A program made the translations under genes and the position numbers. From JAEDES01 sp045649455 (GTDB lineage: Bacteria; Bacillota_I; Bacilli_A; RF39; UBA660), in assembly GCA_045649455.1 (NCBI GenBank), contig JAZRPV010000058.1, forward strand, positions 84,727-148,726: 64,000 nucleotides of DNA, in the 5' to 3' direction. Below are positions 1 through 8,597 of the stretch, in pieces. Positions within the stretch are counted from its first letter, which is position 1; each line of letters starts with the position of its first letter. Under the pieces are notes generated by a model, which was not told the origin of the DNA, made no database searches, and saw only the letters and a program-made list of their open reading frames with translations.

Positions 1-353
1 TCATATATTTCAGATGTTGTTGTTGATTCAAAAAAGAAATCTAAGAATTCTTCATATGAAAGATTTAATACAGCCGCTAGTTTTAAATATAAAAAGTATT
101 TCGGAAAACGACTAATATCAAATGCTGTAATTGTATTAGGATTTACAAGCATACTATTTAACACTTGGTCAGATGAACCTAATGTTGTAAGAATATCTCT
201 TTTACCAAGCAAATGATGATGGTAATCTACTTGTCTTTCATTAGTTCCTTTATAAATAACAGATGTATTATGAAAGGCAGTTCCACTTATATTTGTTTTT
301 GAACCACTCACAAGTTGTTGAGCCATTACAATATCTTGGTGTAATTTATCCAT
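1..353 (-). CDS. Partial CDS, DUF3419/methyltransferase-like protein (N-terminal ~117 residues)
   Basis: The reading frame opens at ATG 353-351 and runs off the left edge of the window with no stop. AAAAGGAGGAG lies just upstream as ribosome binding site. The protein begins MDKLHQDIVMAQQLVSG and has a segment ITAFDISRFPKYFLYLKLAA near residue 80. That segment resembles the acidic SAM-contact loop of DUF3419 (BtaA-like) proteins, but this is recalled by motif only. An extended -10 (TGTTATAAT, minus strand, 378-386) sits about 25 bases before the start. The function is not established, and the C-terminal part is needed to decide it. Confidence 0.65.
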   Translation of the reverse strand, partial: MDKLHQDIVMAQQLVSGSKTNISGTAFHNTSVIYKGTNERQVDYHHHLLGKRDILTTLGSSDQVLNSMLVNPNTITAFDISRFPKYFLYLKLAAVLNLSYEEFLDFFFESTTTSEIY

Positions 354-404
354 ATACTCTCCTCCTTTTTAGTGGTTATTATAACATATTAAGACAAATA
401 AAAA

Positions 405-452
405 AACTTATTTTAGTTTTCTGCTGTGTAAGCACCAGAAATAAAATAAGTT
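405..452 (-). terminator. Long hairpin terminator overlapping the end of the 408-920 gene
   Basis: AACTTATTTTA (405-415) pairs exactly with TAAAATAAGTT (442-452), and an inner stem TTTCTG/CAGAAA (418-423/436-441) extends it. On the minus strand a T-run follows (complement of 401-406). The last ~14 codons and the stop of the upstream gene lie inside the structure. Confidence 0.7.
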
Positions 453-920
453 ACAATTAAATCTAATTGGAGGTTTTAAATATGAATAAAATTCCATGTT
501 AGATTTATCATATTCTCCTTTAGTGAAATCTTCAAAATTATTTCTAAAGAAATCTAAAATTTCACTTAATGAGTTATATTCATGAATACCTTTTTGATTT
601 TGCCATGAGGCTTCAAACCAATACCATTTATTATTATAATTAAATACTGAGAATGTATGACATGGTAATTTTCTATGTTTTTTTAGTACAGCAAAAATTG
701 TTTTATGTTTAATTTTTCTTTTCTTAAAATATTTTCTTTGTAATTCACACATTTCCCAACAAATAGCATGATTTGTTTTTTCAATATTCTTTATAGATTG
801 CATTTTATAATCTTTTGAGAAGTTTCCTTCTGTTAGTTTTTCATGCAGTTGACCATTCTTTGTATGCCATCCATATTTTATATCTTTTATATCATTATAA
901 AACTTTTTTATATTTATCAT
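408..920 (-). CDS. Transglutaminase-like cysteine protein
   Basis: This 170-residue soluble protein has no signal peptide. A Cys-His-Glu set spaced as in transglutaminase-like enzymes can be seen: Cys54 in HAICWEMCELQ, His88 in LPCHTFSVF and Glu103 in WYWFEASW. The fold supports thiol hydrolase or crosslinking chemistry, but the substrate is unknown. Its ATG overlaps the stop of the TSCPD gene upstream by four bases (ATGA), so the two are translationally coupled. The C-terminus (PPIRFNCNLFYFWCLHSRKLK region) is encoded inside the terminator hairpin. Assignment to the fold is fairly good, while a specific function is not claimed. Confidence 0.7.
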   Translation of the reverse strand: MINIKKFYNDIKDIKYGWHTKNGQLHEKLTEGNFSKDYKMQSIKNIEKTNHAICWEMCELQRKYFKKRKIKHKTIFAVLKKHRKLPCHTFSVFNYNNKWYWFEASWQNQKGIHEYNSLSEILDFFRNNFEDFTKGEYDKSNMEFYSYLKPPIRFNCNLFYFWCLHSRKLK

Positions 921-1177
921 TTTACTAAAGATTCTTCCTTTATCTTTATTAATGCTTGTGCTAGTTGGTCACCACATGATGTCTTTTTAAAATTACATGT
1001 TATTCCTTGTAATTTATTTATCACAGTATCAATATCTTGTCCTTCAACCAATGAAGATACTGCTTTTAAATTCCCATTACATCCACCTGTGTATTTAACA
1101 TTATAGATTTTATTATCTTCAATATCAAAATCAATTAGTGTTGAACATACACCTGATGTTTTATATGTATGATGCAT
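917..1177 (-). CDS. TSCPD-domain protein (TIGR03905-like)
   Basis: This small 86-residue protein carries four conserved-looking Cys residues in the pattern SGVCS, GGCNGN, ITCNF and SCGDQ, plus the C-terminal TSCGDQLAQAL segment. That matches the stand-alone TSCPD family (TIGR03905). TSCPD domains are otherwise found at the C-terminus of B12-dependent ribonucleotide reductases and may bind metal or carry redox thiols. The ATG shares one base with the femX stop (TAATG), and its GGAGG lies inside the last femX codons. It is therefore part of the 2409-to-408 operon. Its molecular role is unknown. Confidence 0.75.
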   Translation of the reverse strand: MHHTYKTSGVCSTLIDFDIEDNKIYNVKYTGGCNGNLKAVSSLVEGQDIDTVINKLQGITCNFKKTSCGDQLAQALIKIKEESLVK

Positions 1178-2409
1178 TATTTACCTCCTTTTAATTTTTT
1201 TAATAATTTAATTAGGTAATACTCCTTTTTAAGTGGTAATTCAAATTCACCGATTAGTTCTTCTACATAACCATTAAATCCTTTTTTAAATTCATATATT
1301 CCATAGTCTTTTGGATGTTCATTTATGTTTGCTGGAATACCATAGAAATTGTGTTTTTTGAAATTATTTTTTATTCCATATTTAATTAATTCCCATTGAA
1401 TTAAATATTGAGAGTTAAATCTCATATATTCTTCATAGTTTCCACTTGATAAATAGATTATTTCAGGATCAATTAAGATAAACATTGAACCTGATAAAGT
1501 AATAATATCTTTTTTTGTTTTTTCTCTTATTTCTTCAGCGTCATCTATTCTTTTCTTTAAGCTTTCAATTTCACTAGTTATATTTTTTCTTTGACCATCA
1601 TTGTACTTAGCATCTCCTAAGTTTGATAGTTTTTCTTCTTTTTCCTTTATTTCATTATTTAATCTCTTTATATATTCTTTTAGATTAAGTTCTGTTACAT
1701 AGTATTTAACTTCATTAGAATCATGGAATAAATTATACATATTTTGGAAGTATTCTACATTACGTACAGCGAAGTTTTTTCTTTCTCCTGTTTCTTCCAT
1801 AATATTTTGGAATCTATCTAATTCATCGTAAGATAGTTCTGTCATTGTTATTCCAAGTTTTTCTGCTTTACGAATAGTATTTCTAGTATTAGGTTTCATT
1901 TCTTTTAGAATTTGTTCTTCTGTTTTTCCTTCTAATCCTAAAGAGAACATCCACCCTACTTGTTCCATATTTTCTGTTTTAACTTTTTTAAATCCAAGTG
2001 ATGTTAGGTGGTCTACTACATGAGTATTATCTTCTCCACCTTCTACTATGTCACCGTTAATATCTCTTTGTTTGTAGATTACATAAGGATCAATTCTTAG
2101 GATATATCCATTTTTTGATTTTGCAAACTCTTTTACTTTTTCCACAAAGAATGTTAATAACTCTTTATTATTGTAATCTAGTAGAAATCCTCTTGGTGAA
2201 TAAAATTCATTGACATTAAATTTTCTTTTATGGGATAAAAGTAATGCTGCTGCAACTACTTTTTTATTTTCCTTTACTCCTACAAAGTATGATTTCCAGT
2301 TTGACTTTTCTCTTAACTTGGCAATCTTAGGAGCGGAAAGGAAAGTTTTTAGTGGATGATTTTCCCAAAATTTTTGATATTCTTTTTCTGTTAATTCTAC
2401 AAAGTCCAT
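1177..2409 (-). CDS. FemX/MurM-type peptidoglycan bridge aminoacyltransferase
   Basis: The 410-residue product looks like a Fem-family enzyme, which adds amino acids from aminoacyl-tRNA to the lysine side chain of lipid II to start the interpeptide bridge. Visible are the double-GNAT arrangement, the motif MKPNTRNTIRKAEK near residues 170-183, and KKGFNGYVEELIGEFELP near 376-393, close to the C-terminus. A charged helical pair (about 240-300) corresponds to the tRNA-synthetase-like coiled-coil arm found in FemA. The start is ATG with GAGGAG ten bases upstream. It follows the membrane protein at 2411 by one base, so both are probably cotranscribed. Which amino acid it adds cannot be read from the sequence. 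Confidence 0.88.
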   Translation of the reverse strand: MDFVELTEKEYQKFWENHPLKTFLSAPKIAKLREKSNWKSYFVGVKENKKVVAAALLLSHKRKFNVNEFYSPRGFLLDYNNKELLTFFVEKVKEFAKSKNGYILRIDPYVIYKQRDINGDIVEGGEDNTHVVDHLTSLGFKKVKTENMEQVGWMFSLGLEGKTEEQILKEMKPNTRNTIRKAEKLGITMTELSYDELDRFQNIMEETGERKNFAVRNVEYFQNMYNLFHDSNEVKYYVTELNLKEYIKRLNNEIKEKEEKLSNLGDAKYNDGQRKNITSEIESLKKRIDDAEEIREKTKKDIITLSGSMFILIDPEIIYLSSGNYEEYMRFNSQYLIQWELIKYGIKNNFKKHNFYGIPANINEHPKDYGIYEFKKGFNGYVEELIGEFELPLKKEYYLIKLLKKLKGGK

Positions 2410-2410
2410 A

Positions 2411-3349
2411 TTAAATAATCTCCTCGTCCTCTAAGTCTACTTCCCTTTTTACTTCTTTTTTCTTTGGTTCTTCTTTCTTAACTTCAACTTTCTTAGTCTC
2501 AGTTTTCTTTGGTTCTATTTTTTTAGGTTCTTCTTTTTTTGATTCAACCTTTTTAGGTTCTGTTTTCTTTGGTTCTTCTTTTGTTGTTTTCTTTTTAGTT
2601 TTCTTTAGTTCTTCTTTCTTAGGTGTTTTCTTTACTTCTGGAACCATTTTAGCTAGTTTATCTAGTTTCTTCTTAGTACTTTTTACTGTTTCATCTATTA
2701 CATCATCTAGATTATCTACTATTTTATCTTTATCTAATATAGTAAATATTAATAAGAAAATCATAATCATTAAAAGTATTAATGTAGCGAATAATATAAT
2801 GTTAAAATATTCTCTTTTATCTTGTGTTGTATCTAAATAACTATTTGTTAGATATTGTTCAAAGTTCTCAGATGTTATTTCTATTTTGTTTTCTTTTGGT
2901 AAGAAATTATCAATATTATTTAGAGCCATTTCTTTTAACTCTTCACTTATTATTGATGGATATCCATATACCTTTAATGGTTCTGGCTCTTCTGTTGTTC
3001 TTTCATATGAGAAATCTATTACATCTTTATATTTAGCATAGTTATCTTCATCTATAGCGATTAAATAGGTTCTCCATTCTCCTGTGTCATCCATTTCTAT
3101 TACAAAGTGTATACCAATATTTTCTTCTTCATAATAAGCGAATTTTTCGGACATTCTTGATATTTCAATATATGAATATTGTTCTACTGATTCTACTTCT
3201 GACCATGGAACCATATTACTTTTTTGTTCAAATAACTTGTATGAGCATACGAATAGTATCATTATTACTATTAAATATACTGTACATGCTAAAAATTTAA
3301 TTATTAATCTTTTTTCATCAACCTTTTTTTTCTTTTTTGTTTTTTTCAT
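2411..3349 (-). CDS. Membrane protein with Lys/Glu/Pro-rich repeat tail
   Basis: The 312-residue protein is not recognised. It has one membrane segment at about residues 16-40, an external domain of ~140 residues, a second segment at about 183-205, and a cytoplasmic tail. The tail, from about residue 245, is a run of imperfect KKxEPKK/KKEEPKK repeats and ends in acidic DLEDEEII. Such a tail could bind nucleic acid, membrane phosphate groups or a protein partner. The start is ATG with GAGG eight to nine bases upstream. It lies directly before femX, which hints at an envelope role. Confidence 0.7.
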   Translation of the reverse strand: MKKTKKKKKVDEKRLIIKFLACTVYLIVIMILFVCSYKLFEQKSNMVPWSEVESVEQYSYIEISRMSEKFAYYEEENIGIHFVIEMDDTGEWRTYLIAIDEDNYAKYKDVIDFSYERTTEEPEPLKVYGYPSIISEELKEMALNNIDNFLPKENKIEITSENFEQYLTNSYLDTTQDKREYFNIILFATLILLMIMIFLLIFTILDKDKIVDNLDDVIDETVKSTKKKLDKLAKMVPEVKKTPKKEELKKTKKKTTKEEPKKTEPKKVESKKEEPKKIEPKKTETKKVEVKKEEPKKKEVKREVDLEDEEII

Positions 3350-3382
3350 ATTTATTTACCTCTACTATTTAATAATATCATA

Positions 3383-3409
3383 AAAATAAAAATCTAGGAA
3401 TATCCTAGA
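3383..3409 (-). terminator. Terminator after 3422-4222
   Basis: TCTAGGA (3393-3399) and TCCTAGA (3403-3409) form a 7-bp stem with a 3-base loop. On the minus strand it is followed by TTTTTATTTTTA. This separates the lipid-kinase unit from the downstream femX unit. Confidence 0.75.
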
Positions 3410-3421
3410 CTTAATATTTAT

Positions 3422-4222
3422 TTATTCTGTTACTTTTTTCAATTTAAGTATGAATCTTTCTATCCATTTGTGTTCATCTCTATCTTTGATATATAAATAT
3501 CCAAATACAGAAAATATTACGGCTCCTATGAAGTTTACGAATAAATCTTTCATAGTATCAATTATTCCAATATCAAGGTATCCATCAATTACAATTTGTT
3601 TTCCATTATTATATGTAATTTCAGTTTTATCTATATCATTCATGACAATCATTTCATTATTTTCATCTAGATATTTTGTTTGGAATACTTCAACTATACG
3701 ATCTTTTTGCATATCTTGATTAAAATAGTAGTCAGCCGTAAATTCAAAGAATTCCCACATTACTCCCACTGTCATTGAAAAACAAAATGATACTAATGCG
3801 ACAAAGACAGGTGTCATCTTAATATGAAATTTATCTGTTCTATTTAAAATATCAACTGTAGAGAAGCCTACGGCTGCACATAAGAAACCGTTTAATGTAT
3901 GAAGCATAGTATCCCAATGTTCAAATATTCCGTAGAAGTTTTGAATTTCTCCACAAATCTCTGCTGCGTATATAAATAAGTAAACAATTATTTCTAGTGT
4001 TTGTGGAAGTTCTATTTTAAATGTTCTTGAGAATAATCCAGGGAATGTAAATAATATAAGCGTTAGAACACATAAAAAGACGTTATTCCAGTTTCCATGT
4101 ATTGCTTGTGCAACTGCTGATACTATTACTAAAAATCTTAGTACAATGTAAACAATTATAGTAGTTCTTCTATTTTGAAGTTCTTTTTTTATTTCTTGTT
4201 TCTTCTGCTCTGATTTTTTCAT
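3422..4222 (-). CDS. Polytopic membrane protein, YjdF/DUF2238-like
   Basis: The 266-residue protein has about six membrane segments and a charged N-terminus (MKKSEQKKQEIKK). Features resembling the YjdF/DUF2238 family are EICGEIQNFYGIFEHWDTMLH, where Glu, Asp and His lie near the membrane surface, and GVMWEFFEFTADYYF, an acidic helix with a conserved WE. The biochemical function of that family is unknown to me. An extramembrane insertion at about 165-220 is predicted. Its ATG shares a base with the stop of the lipid-kinase gene, so the two are coupled. That pairing suggests a lipid or envelope role, which is inference only. Confidence 0.65.
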   Translation of the reverse strand: MKKSEQKKQEIKKELQNRRTTIIVYIVLRFLVIVSAVAQAIHGNWNNVFLCVLTLILFTFPGLFSRTFKIELPQTLEIIVYLFIYAAEICGEIQNFYGIFEHWDTMLHTLNGFLCAAVGFSTVDILNRTDKFHIKMTPVFVALVSFCFSMTVGVMWEFFEFTADYYFNQDMQKDRIVEVFQTKYLDENNEMIVMNDIDKTEITYNNGKQIVIDGYLDIGIIDTMKDLFVNFIGAVIFSVFGYLYIKDRDEHKWIERFILKLKKVTE

Positions 4223-5154
4223 TACTCCATTTCTTCTCCTTCAAATAAATATACTAAATTATCTTTAGGTGTCATCATTTTCATACATTTCTCGACATCA
4301 AATTTAAACTTTGTTGTAGCGGTTTTATACTCTTCTCCATCAATACACCAAGATGTTTTTGGTGGATCTAAGAATTCTATTTCAAAATTATCTGTTGAAT
4401 AATATGTAATTCCAGGTACATCTTTTATATCTCTTGTACTTATCATTACTAATAATTTTAATATTTCTTTTTTATTTTTTGCACTTGCCATGGCAACTTC
4501 AAATTTGTTGTCATCAAGTTTCATATCATAATAAATGTCATTTACTCCAGCAACTCTTGAAGAATTTGTTATAAAGAAGAATGAATAGTTTCCTTCATGA
4601 GTTTCTCCGTCAACTGTATATTTAACATCGTATGTGTGAATTCTATTTCGTAATTGTTTTAATCCATACATTACATATGCAATTTTTCCATATTTCTTTT
4701 TTAATTCTCTTGGAGTATTGTATGCCATATCTATATAATCTCCTAGACAGGCAACATATATAAATGGTGTATCATTAACTGAACATACATCTATTTTTTT
4801 AGGTTTTCCACTTAAAAGTAATTCTAAGTTTTTTATAAGGTTGTTTGTATATCCATACATATTAGCAACATCGTTAGTACTTCCCATTGGTAAATTGGCA
4901 ATAACTAGTTTTTTATGACGTCTCATATTTCCAGTTACTACTTCATTTAATGTTCCGTCTCCTCCTGCACTAATTACTAAATCTATATCATTTGGTAAAT
5001 TTTCAATTATTTCAGAAGCATGATTCTTGCGTTCAGTAAATATAATTTCAGTTTCGTAACTATATTTTCTTAAAATGTCATAAAATTCTTTGTATCCATT
5101 AAGTTTCTTGGCTTTTCCACTTTCTGGGTTCATTATAATTACACTTTTTTTCAT
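4222..5154 (-). CDS. Diacylglycerol kinase-family lipid kinase (DagK/YegS/LCB5 type)
   Basis: The protein contains the nucleotide-binding GGDGTLNEV at residues 64-72 of this start. It also has N-terminal MNPESGK, PMGSTNDVA (the family substrate-loop segment), and a C-terminal SWCIDGEEY. These are typical of soluble DAG/ceramide kinase-like enzymes that phosphorylate membrane lipids with ATP. In LTA producers DgkB recycles the diacylglycerol released by LtaS, and an LtaS-like enzyme is encoded at 32382. I chose ATG 5154, which has GAGGG five bases upstream. The ATG 21 bases earlier lacks a good site. Length (~310) is normal for the family. Confidence 0.88.
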   Translation of the reverse strand: MKKSVIIMNPESGKAKKLNGYKEFYDILRKYSYETEIIFTERKNHASEIIENLPNDIDLVISAGGDGTLNEVVTGNMRRHKKLVIANLPMGSTNDVANMYGYTNNLIKNLELLLSGKPKKIDVCSVNDTPFIYVACLGDYIDMAYNTPRELKKKYGKIAYVMYGLKQLRNRIHTYDVKYTVDGETHEGNYSFFFITNSSRVAGVNDIYYDMKLDDNKFEVAMASAKNKKEILKLLVMISTRDIKDVPGITYYSTDNFEIEFLDPPKTSWCIDGEEYKTATTKFKFDVEKCMKMMTPKDNLVYLFEGEEME

Positions 5155-5234
5155 GAATCCCTCAACTCCTAACAAGATTATTATATCATTATTTTTTATT
5201 TTTACTATATTTTTACATTATTTCACATAATCAT

Positions 5235-5266
5235 AAAAAAAGAATTATGATTATTCATCATAATTC
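5235..5266 (-). terminator. Terminator overlapping the ASCH gene stop
   Basis: GAATTATGAT (5242-5251) pairs with ATCATAATTC (5257-5266), and seven U residues follow on the minus strand. The stop codon of the ASCH gene is inside the hairpin. Confidence 0.85.
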
Positions 5267-5631
5267 CATAGTCCTAGTTTTCCTTTTATGTATATTGGCT
5301 TGTCATATTTCTTTATATTTTCTAATTTCCAAGCATATGTTTCTACATGATTACTTCTTCCATATACTATTGGATCTATATCTCGTAATTCTTTATTAAA
5401 CTTTTCATCTACTAAGATACAATCTACAAGTTCTGCTTCTCCGATAATTGCACCTAATTCATAATTACAGTTATATGATTCAAATCTTTTTACCATATCT
5501 TTTTCTAGGGACATACCTGCATGAATTAGAAATTTACCGCGATATTTTGTTTTCCAACTTCTAAATTCATATTTTTTATATCCATCCACTATTAGAGATG
5601 CCCATGGTTGTTTTATTGTTAGTACTTTCAT
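5251..5631 (-). CDS. ASCH-domain protein
   Basis: The 126-residue protein begins MKVLTIKQPWASLIVDGYK and continues YEFRSWKTKYRGKFLIHAG. This is the diagnostic opening of ASCH domains, small PUA-like beta-barrels that bind RNA or modified nucleosides. The Gly-Lys-Lys/Tyr and the WxTxYRG element are intact. Some ASCH proteins are N4-acetylcytidine amidohydrolases, but the catalytic residues of that subgroup were not confirmed here. AGGTGAT precedes the ATG at a normal distance. It stands as a single gene with its own terminator. Confidence 0.85.
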   Translation of the reverse strand: MKVLTIKQPWASLIVDGYKKYEFRSWKTKYRGKFLIHAGMSLEKDMVKRFESYNCNYELGAIIGEAELVDCILVDEKFNKELRDIDPIVYGRSNHVETYAWKLENIKKYDKPIYIKGKLGLWNYDE

Positions 5632-5654
5632 TTAAATCACCTATATTTATTATA

Positions 5655-5680
5655 TCAAAAAAGATGATATTAATCATCTT
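5655..5680 (-). terminator. Terminator after 5694-7718
   Basis: AAGATGAT (5661-5668), loop ATTA, ATCATCTT (5673-5680), followed on the minus strand by TTTTTTGATA. It ends the GT2/pyruvyltransferase transcript. Confidence 0.8.
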
Positions 5681-5693
5681 CTTATATTTTGTA

Positions 5694-7718
5694 TCATTTT
5701 ATATTTAGATACGCATCAATTTTTGCAAATTGTTCTTTAGCATTAAATACTTTATTTATTTTGTAGTAATTTAATTTGCTTTTCTCATTCTTTATATGTT
5801 TTATATTTACAACTTTTATACTTTCATCATATTGTTTTAAATAATTATCAGTTTTTTTACTATATGAAATAGGAATAAATTCTTGTCCATTTGCAATAGC
5901 CAATACAATTGAATGAAATCTAGAACCAATTACATATTTATTTTTTCTCCATTCTTTCATAAATCTATCTATATCTGTTTTATATTTAACAACTCTTAGT
6001 TTCTTTCTTGTTTCATCAGGCAATTTGTCCATTAATTCTTTTATTGCTTTTTCATCACCTTCGGCTTTACAAAAGGAAAATAAAGTTATTTTATAGTTCT
6101 TTGATTGAAGTTTTTTTATTACATTTATAATATATTTATAATAATGTTTTTTTTCGGCCGCTAAATCTTTTCTACCGTCCAAGTCAATTAGTGAGATTGC
6201 TACATTCTTATTATTTTCTACCATATTAGTATCAATTAATACAATATCATCGCTATGCCTTGAATTTGGCAAATGTTTAAATTTATTATATGATTCCTTG
6301 TCTCTAAAGCACACGTCATCAAATTCTTTAAACCAGTTATAAAAGTATTGTTCATACTTTTTATCCCCTGGTCCAAAATTACATCCGATAATAAATGATG
6401 GTTTGTTACCTAGGTGTTTTTTTATTGTAAATCTGTCATCATTTTGCCAATTTTTATTTTGTATGAAGATTGATCCACCTATGTTAATAAAGAAGTCTAC
6501 TTTTTCAGCACGTTCACATATCATTGGAAACAAATTTATTTCTTCTGGTTTATAATATTTTCGCAAATTTTTGTAATATTTTTCTTTGTTATAAAAAATT
6601 ACATTTTTAAACTTACTATATTTTTTTCTATATATATTTAATAATTTTGCTGGTGGGTAAAAATAGAAATCTACATTAGGATATCTTTTAAATAAAATAT
6701 TAAAAAATAAATCATCACCTAAATTATTAAAAATATAACCATTAACTAAACATGATTTTTTTTCGGTTTTTCTTTTTTTTTTAATTTTTTCTTTTATTGT
6801 TTCTTTATATATTCTTTTAAACTCTTTTATTTTTTGTTTATTATTAACATTTTTATCATACCATTTTAATATTTTATAAAAATTTATGATATTTGGTTTT
6901 GAACCTCTTATAAAATATGAAATAGTAATATCTAGTTGTTCTTCCAACCATTTTTCTTTTTCTTCTTGTGAAAAATTTAATTTTTTTGAATTTTCGATTT
7001 TTCTATATATTCTGATCTTCTCATCTAAATTATCTATAATAAAAGATGTTTTACAATTAAATGAAATATTATTTCCATGTACTAAATACTCAGCTATGTC
7101 CTTATTTATAAATCCCATCGGTCCATATAAAAGTGCACGTAAGAAGATTGTTGTATCATTTAGTATTTTCATTTCATGATAATTTGTTTTTTCTAAAGCT
7201 TCCTTCTTAATAATTGCTACACTAATTATTGGTTTTGGATATTTTTCATTGCCAAAGTTTAATATAAATTCTCGATTATTTACTATTTGCTTATACGGAT
7301 ATTTTCTTTTTGTAATTGTGTTAGTAGTGATATCATTAATTAAATCACCACCGCAAACCATCGATAATTTTTTTTCTTTATTAAATAGATTAATAGCCAT
7401 TTCAAAATATTTATTATTAATAAATTTGTCATCATCATCTAAAAATATTACATATTTTCCTGTTGCGTATTTATCTAATGCATACTTTCTACTTAGACCG
7501 CAGCCCTTATTTTTTTCGTTTCTATGATAGATTATTTTTTTTGATTTTATGTTTTCAACAACTGCTTTGGTATTATCTTGAGAACAATCATCAATTACTA
7601 TAATTTCATAGTTATTATATGTTTGACTTAAGACACTTTCAATCGCAACTTTTAAATAATTTTCTCTATTGTATGTAGAAATTATAACTGATATTTTTTC
7701 ATTTTTACCTTTATTCAC
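5694..7718 (-). CDS. GT2 glycosyltransferase fused to polysaccharide pyruvyltransferase domain
   Basis: The N-terminal half is a GT-A family 2 glycosyltransferase: ISVIISTYNRENYLKVAIES, VIDDCSQDNTK and the metal-binding LDDDDK near residue 95. A basic linker (KEKIKKKRKTEKKS) leads to a second domain of about 350 residues. That domain has GYIFNNLGDDLFFN, GGSIF and GSRFHSIVLAIANG, typical of the PS_pyruv_trans (CsaB/WcaK) family. The product may add a sugar and a ketal pyruvate to the same polymer. I chose a GTG start at 7718 because GAGGTGG lies five bases upstream. The ATG at 7736 would sit almost at the transcription start of the promoter at 7746-7775. It is a monocistronic unit. Confidence 0.85.
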   Translation of the reverse strand: MNKGKNEKISVIISTYNRENYLKVAIESVLSQTYNNYEIIVIDDCSQDNTKAVVENIKSKKIIYHRNEKNKGCGLSRKYALDKYATGKYVIFLDDDDKFINNKYFEMAINLFNKEKKLSMVCGGDLINDITTNTITKRKYPYKQIVNNREFILNFGNEKYPKPIISVAIIKKEALEKTNYHEMKILNDTTIFLRALLYGPMGFINKDIAEYLVHGNNISFNCKTSFIIDNLDEKIRIYRKIENSKKLNFSQEEKEKWLEEQLDITISYFIRGSKPNIINFYKILKWYDKNVNNKQKIKEFKRIYKETIKEKIKKKRKTEKKSCLVNGYIFNNLGDDLFFNILFKRYPNVDFYFYPPAKLLNIYRKKYSKFKNVIFYNKEKYYKNLRKYYKPEEINLFPMICERAEKVDFFINIGGSIFIQNKNWQNDDRFTIKKHLGNKPSFIIGCNFGPGDKKYEQYFYNWFKEFDDVCFRDKESYNKFKHLPNSRHSDDIVLIDTNMVENNKNVAISLIDLDGRKDLAAEKKHYYKYIINVIKKLQSKNYKITLFSFCKAEGDEKAIKELMDKLPDETRKKLRVVKYKTDIDRFMKEWRKNKYVIGSRFHSIVLAIANGQEFIPISYSKKTDNYLKQYDESIKVVNIKHIKNEKSKLNYYKINKVFNAKEQFAKIDAYLNIK

Positions 7719-7745
7719 CCGTACCACCTCAATCATTATATTTTT

Positions 7746-7775
7746 ATTATAACAAAGAATAATTTATGTTGTAAA
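7746..7775 (-). promoter_or_regulatory. Sigma-A-like promoter for 5694-7718
   Basis: On the minus strand TTTACA (complement of 7770-7775), an 18-base spacer and TATAAT (complement of 7746-7751). The predicted leader to the GTG start is only about 20 bases. Confidence 0.7.
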
Positions 7776-7803
7776 TAATAGGCATTAATAGTATTATTTT
7801 TCA

Positions 7804-7830
7804 ACAAAAAAAGAACTTATTAAAGTTCTT
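7804..7830 (-). terminator. Terminator after ABC permease
   Basis: AAGAACTT (7811-7818), loop, AAGTTCTT (7823-7830), then seven U on the minus strand. The stop codon of the permease gene lies in the loop. Confidence 0.85.
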
Positions 7831-8593
7831 CTACAAAGCTTTTTTCTAACTTTTTGAAAATCATGTATCCTATAACTAGTACTGCTAAACTTCCAAGTCC
7901 CCATATTGTCAACATAACCATATCTGGTAGTTGATGATAATAAAGAATCGAACGATATGCTTCTACTAGTTGAGCCATAGGATTGATTTTTAAGAAAATT
8001 TGAAATTTTTCTGGTAACATATTTGCTTGATATACAATTGGAGTAGCATAAAAACCTAACATGATTATTACGCTTACAAAATGTGATACATCTTGAGCAA
8101 AAACTGTTAACGCTGATAATATAAATGTAATTCCAAGTGTAAGAATATATTGAATTAATACTAGTAGTGGAAATAATAGTATATGTATTGAAAACCCTAC
8201 TCCACTAAATAATATAAATACAACCATTATTAAACATGTTATTAAAAAATTAACTAATTGACTTGTTGTTGTTGAAATAGGAATGATTTCTCTTGGAAAA
8301 TATACTTTCTTTAATATATTACCATTTGCAACTACACTTCCTGTTCCTGTTTGAACTGCTGTTGTAAAGAAGTTCCATGGGATTAAGGCAACAATCATAA
8401 AGATTGTATAATTATCAACTTTTACTCTTAAAATATAAGGAAAAACTAATGCATATACAGCTAACATTAATAAAGGATTTAGGAAGGTCCATAAAATTCC
8501 TAACCAAGAACCTTTATACTTTCCTCTTATTTCTTTTTTTATATTTGTTTTTAATAGTTCTCTATAATTATATAATTCTGTAAATACTTTCAT
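7820..8593 (-). CDS. ABC-2 polysaccharide/teichoic acid exporter permease (TagG/Wzm type)
   Basis: The 257-residue protein has six predicted membrane helices and the family opening KTNIKKEIRGKYKGSWLGILW, a cytoplasmic amphipathic stretch that faces the ATPase. The conserved NPLLMLAVYALVFPYI and the late helix NPMAQLVEAYRSILYY are also seen. Such permeases export lipid-linked polymers (teichoic acid, O-antigen or capsule) as dimers with an ATPase. The partner ATPase gene ends four bases before this ATG. AGGTGAT-like GGGTGATTAA precedes the start. The exported polymer is probably made by the surrounding glycosyltransferases. Confidence 0.92.
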   Translation of the reverse strand: MKVFTELYNYRELLKTNIKKEIRGKYKGSWLGILWTFLNPLLMLAVYALVFPYILRVKVDNYTIFMIVALIPWNFFTTAVQTGTGSVVANGNILKKVYFPREIIPISTTTSQLVNFLITCLIMVVFILFSGVGFSIHILLFPLLVLIQYILTLGITFILSALTVFAQDVSHFVSVIIMLGFYATPIVYQANMLPEKFQIFLKINPMAQLVEAYRSILYYHQLPDMVMLTIWGLGSLAVLVIGYMIFKKLEKSFVEEL

Positions 8594-8597
8594 TTAA

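Noticed and set aside
5154..5175. Start of the lipid kinase at the first ATG (5175)
   Set aside because: No ribosome site precedes it, while GAGGG lies five bases before ATG 5154.
7719..7736. ATG 7736 as the start of the GT2/pyruvyltransferase gene
   Set aside because: It would fall at or next to the predicted transcription start. GTG 7718 has GAGGTGG at a good distance.
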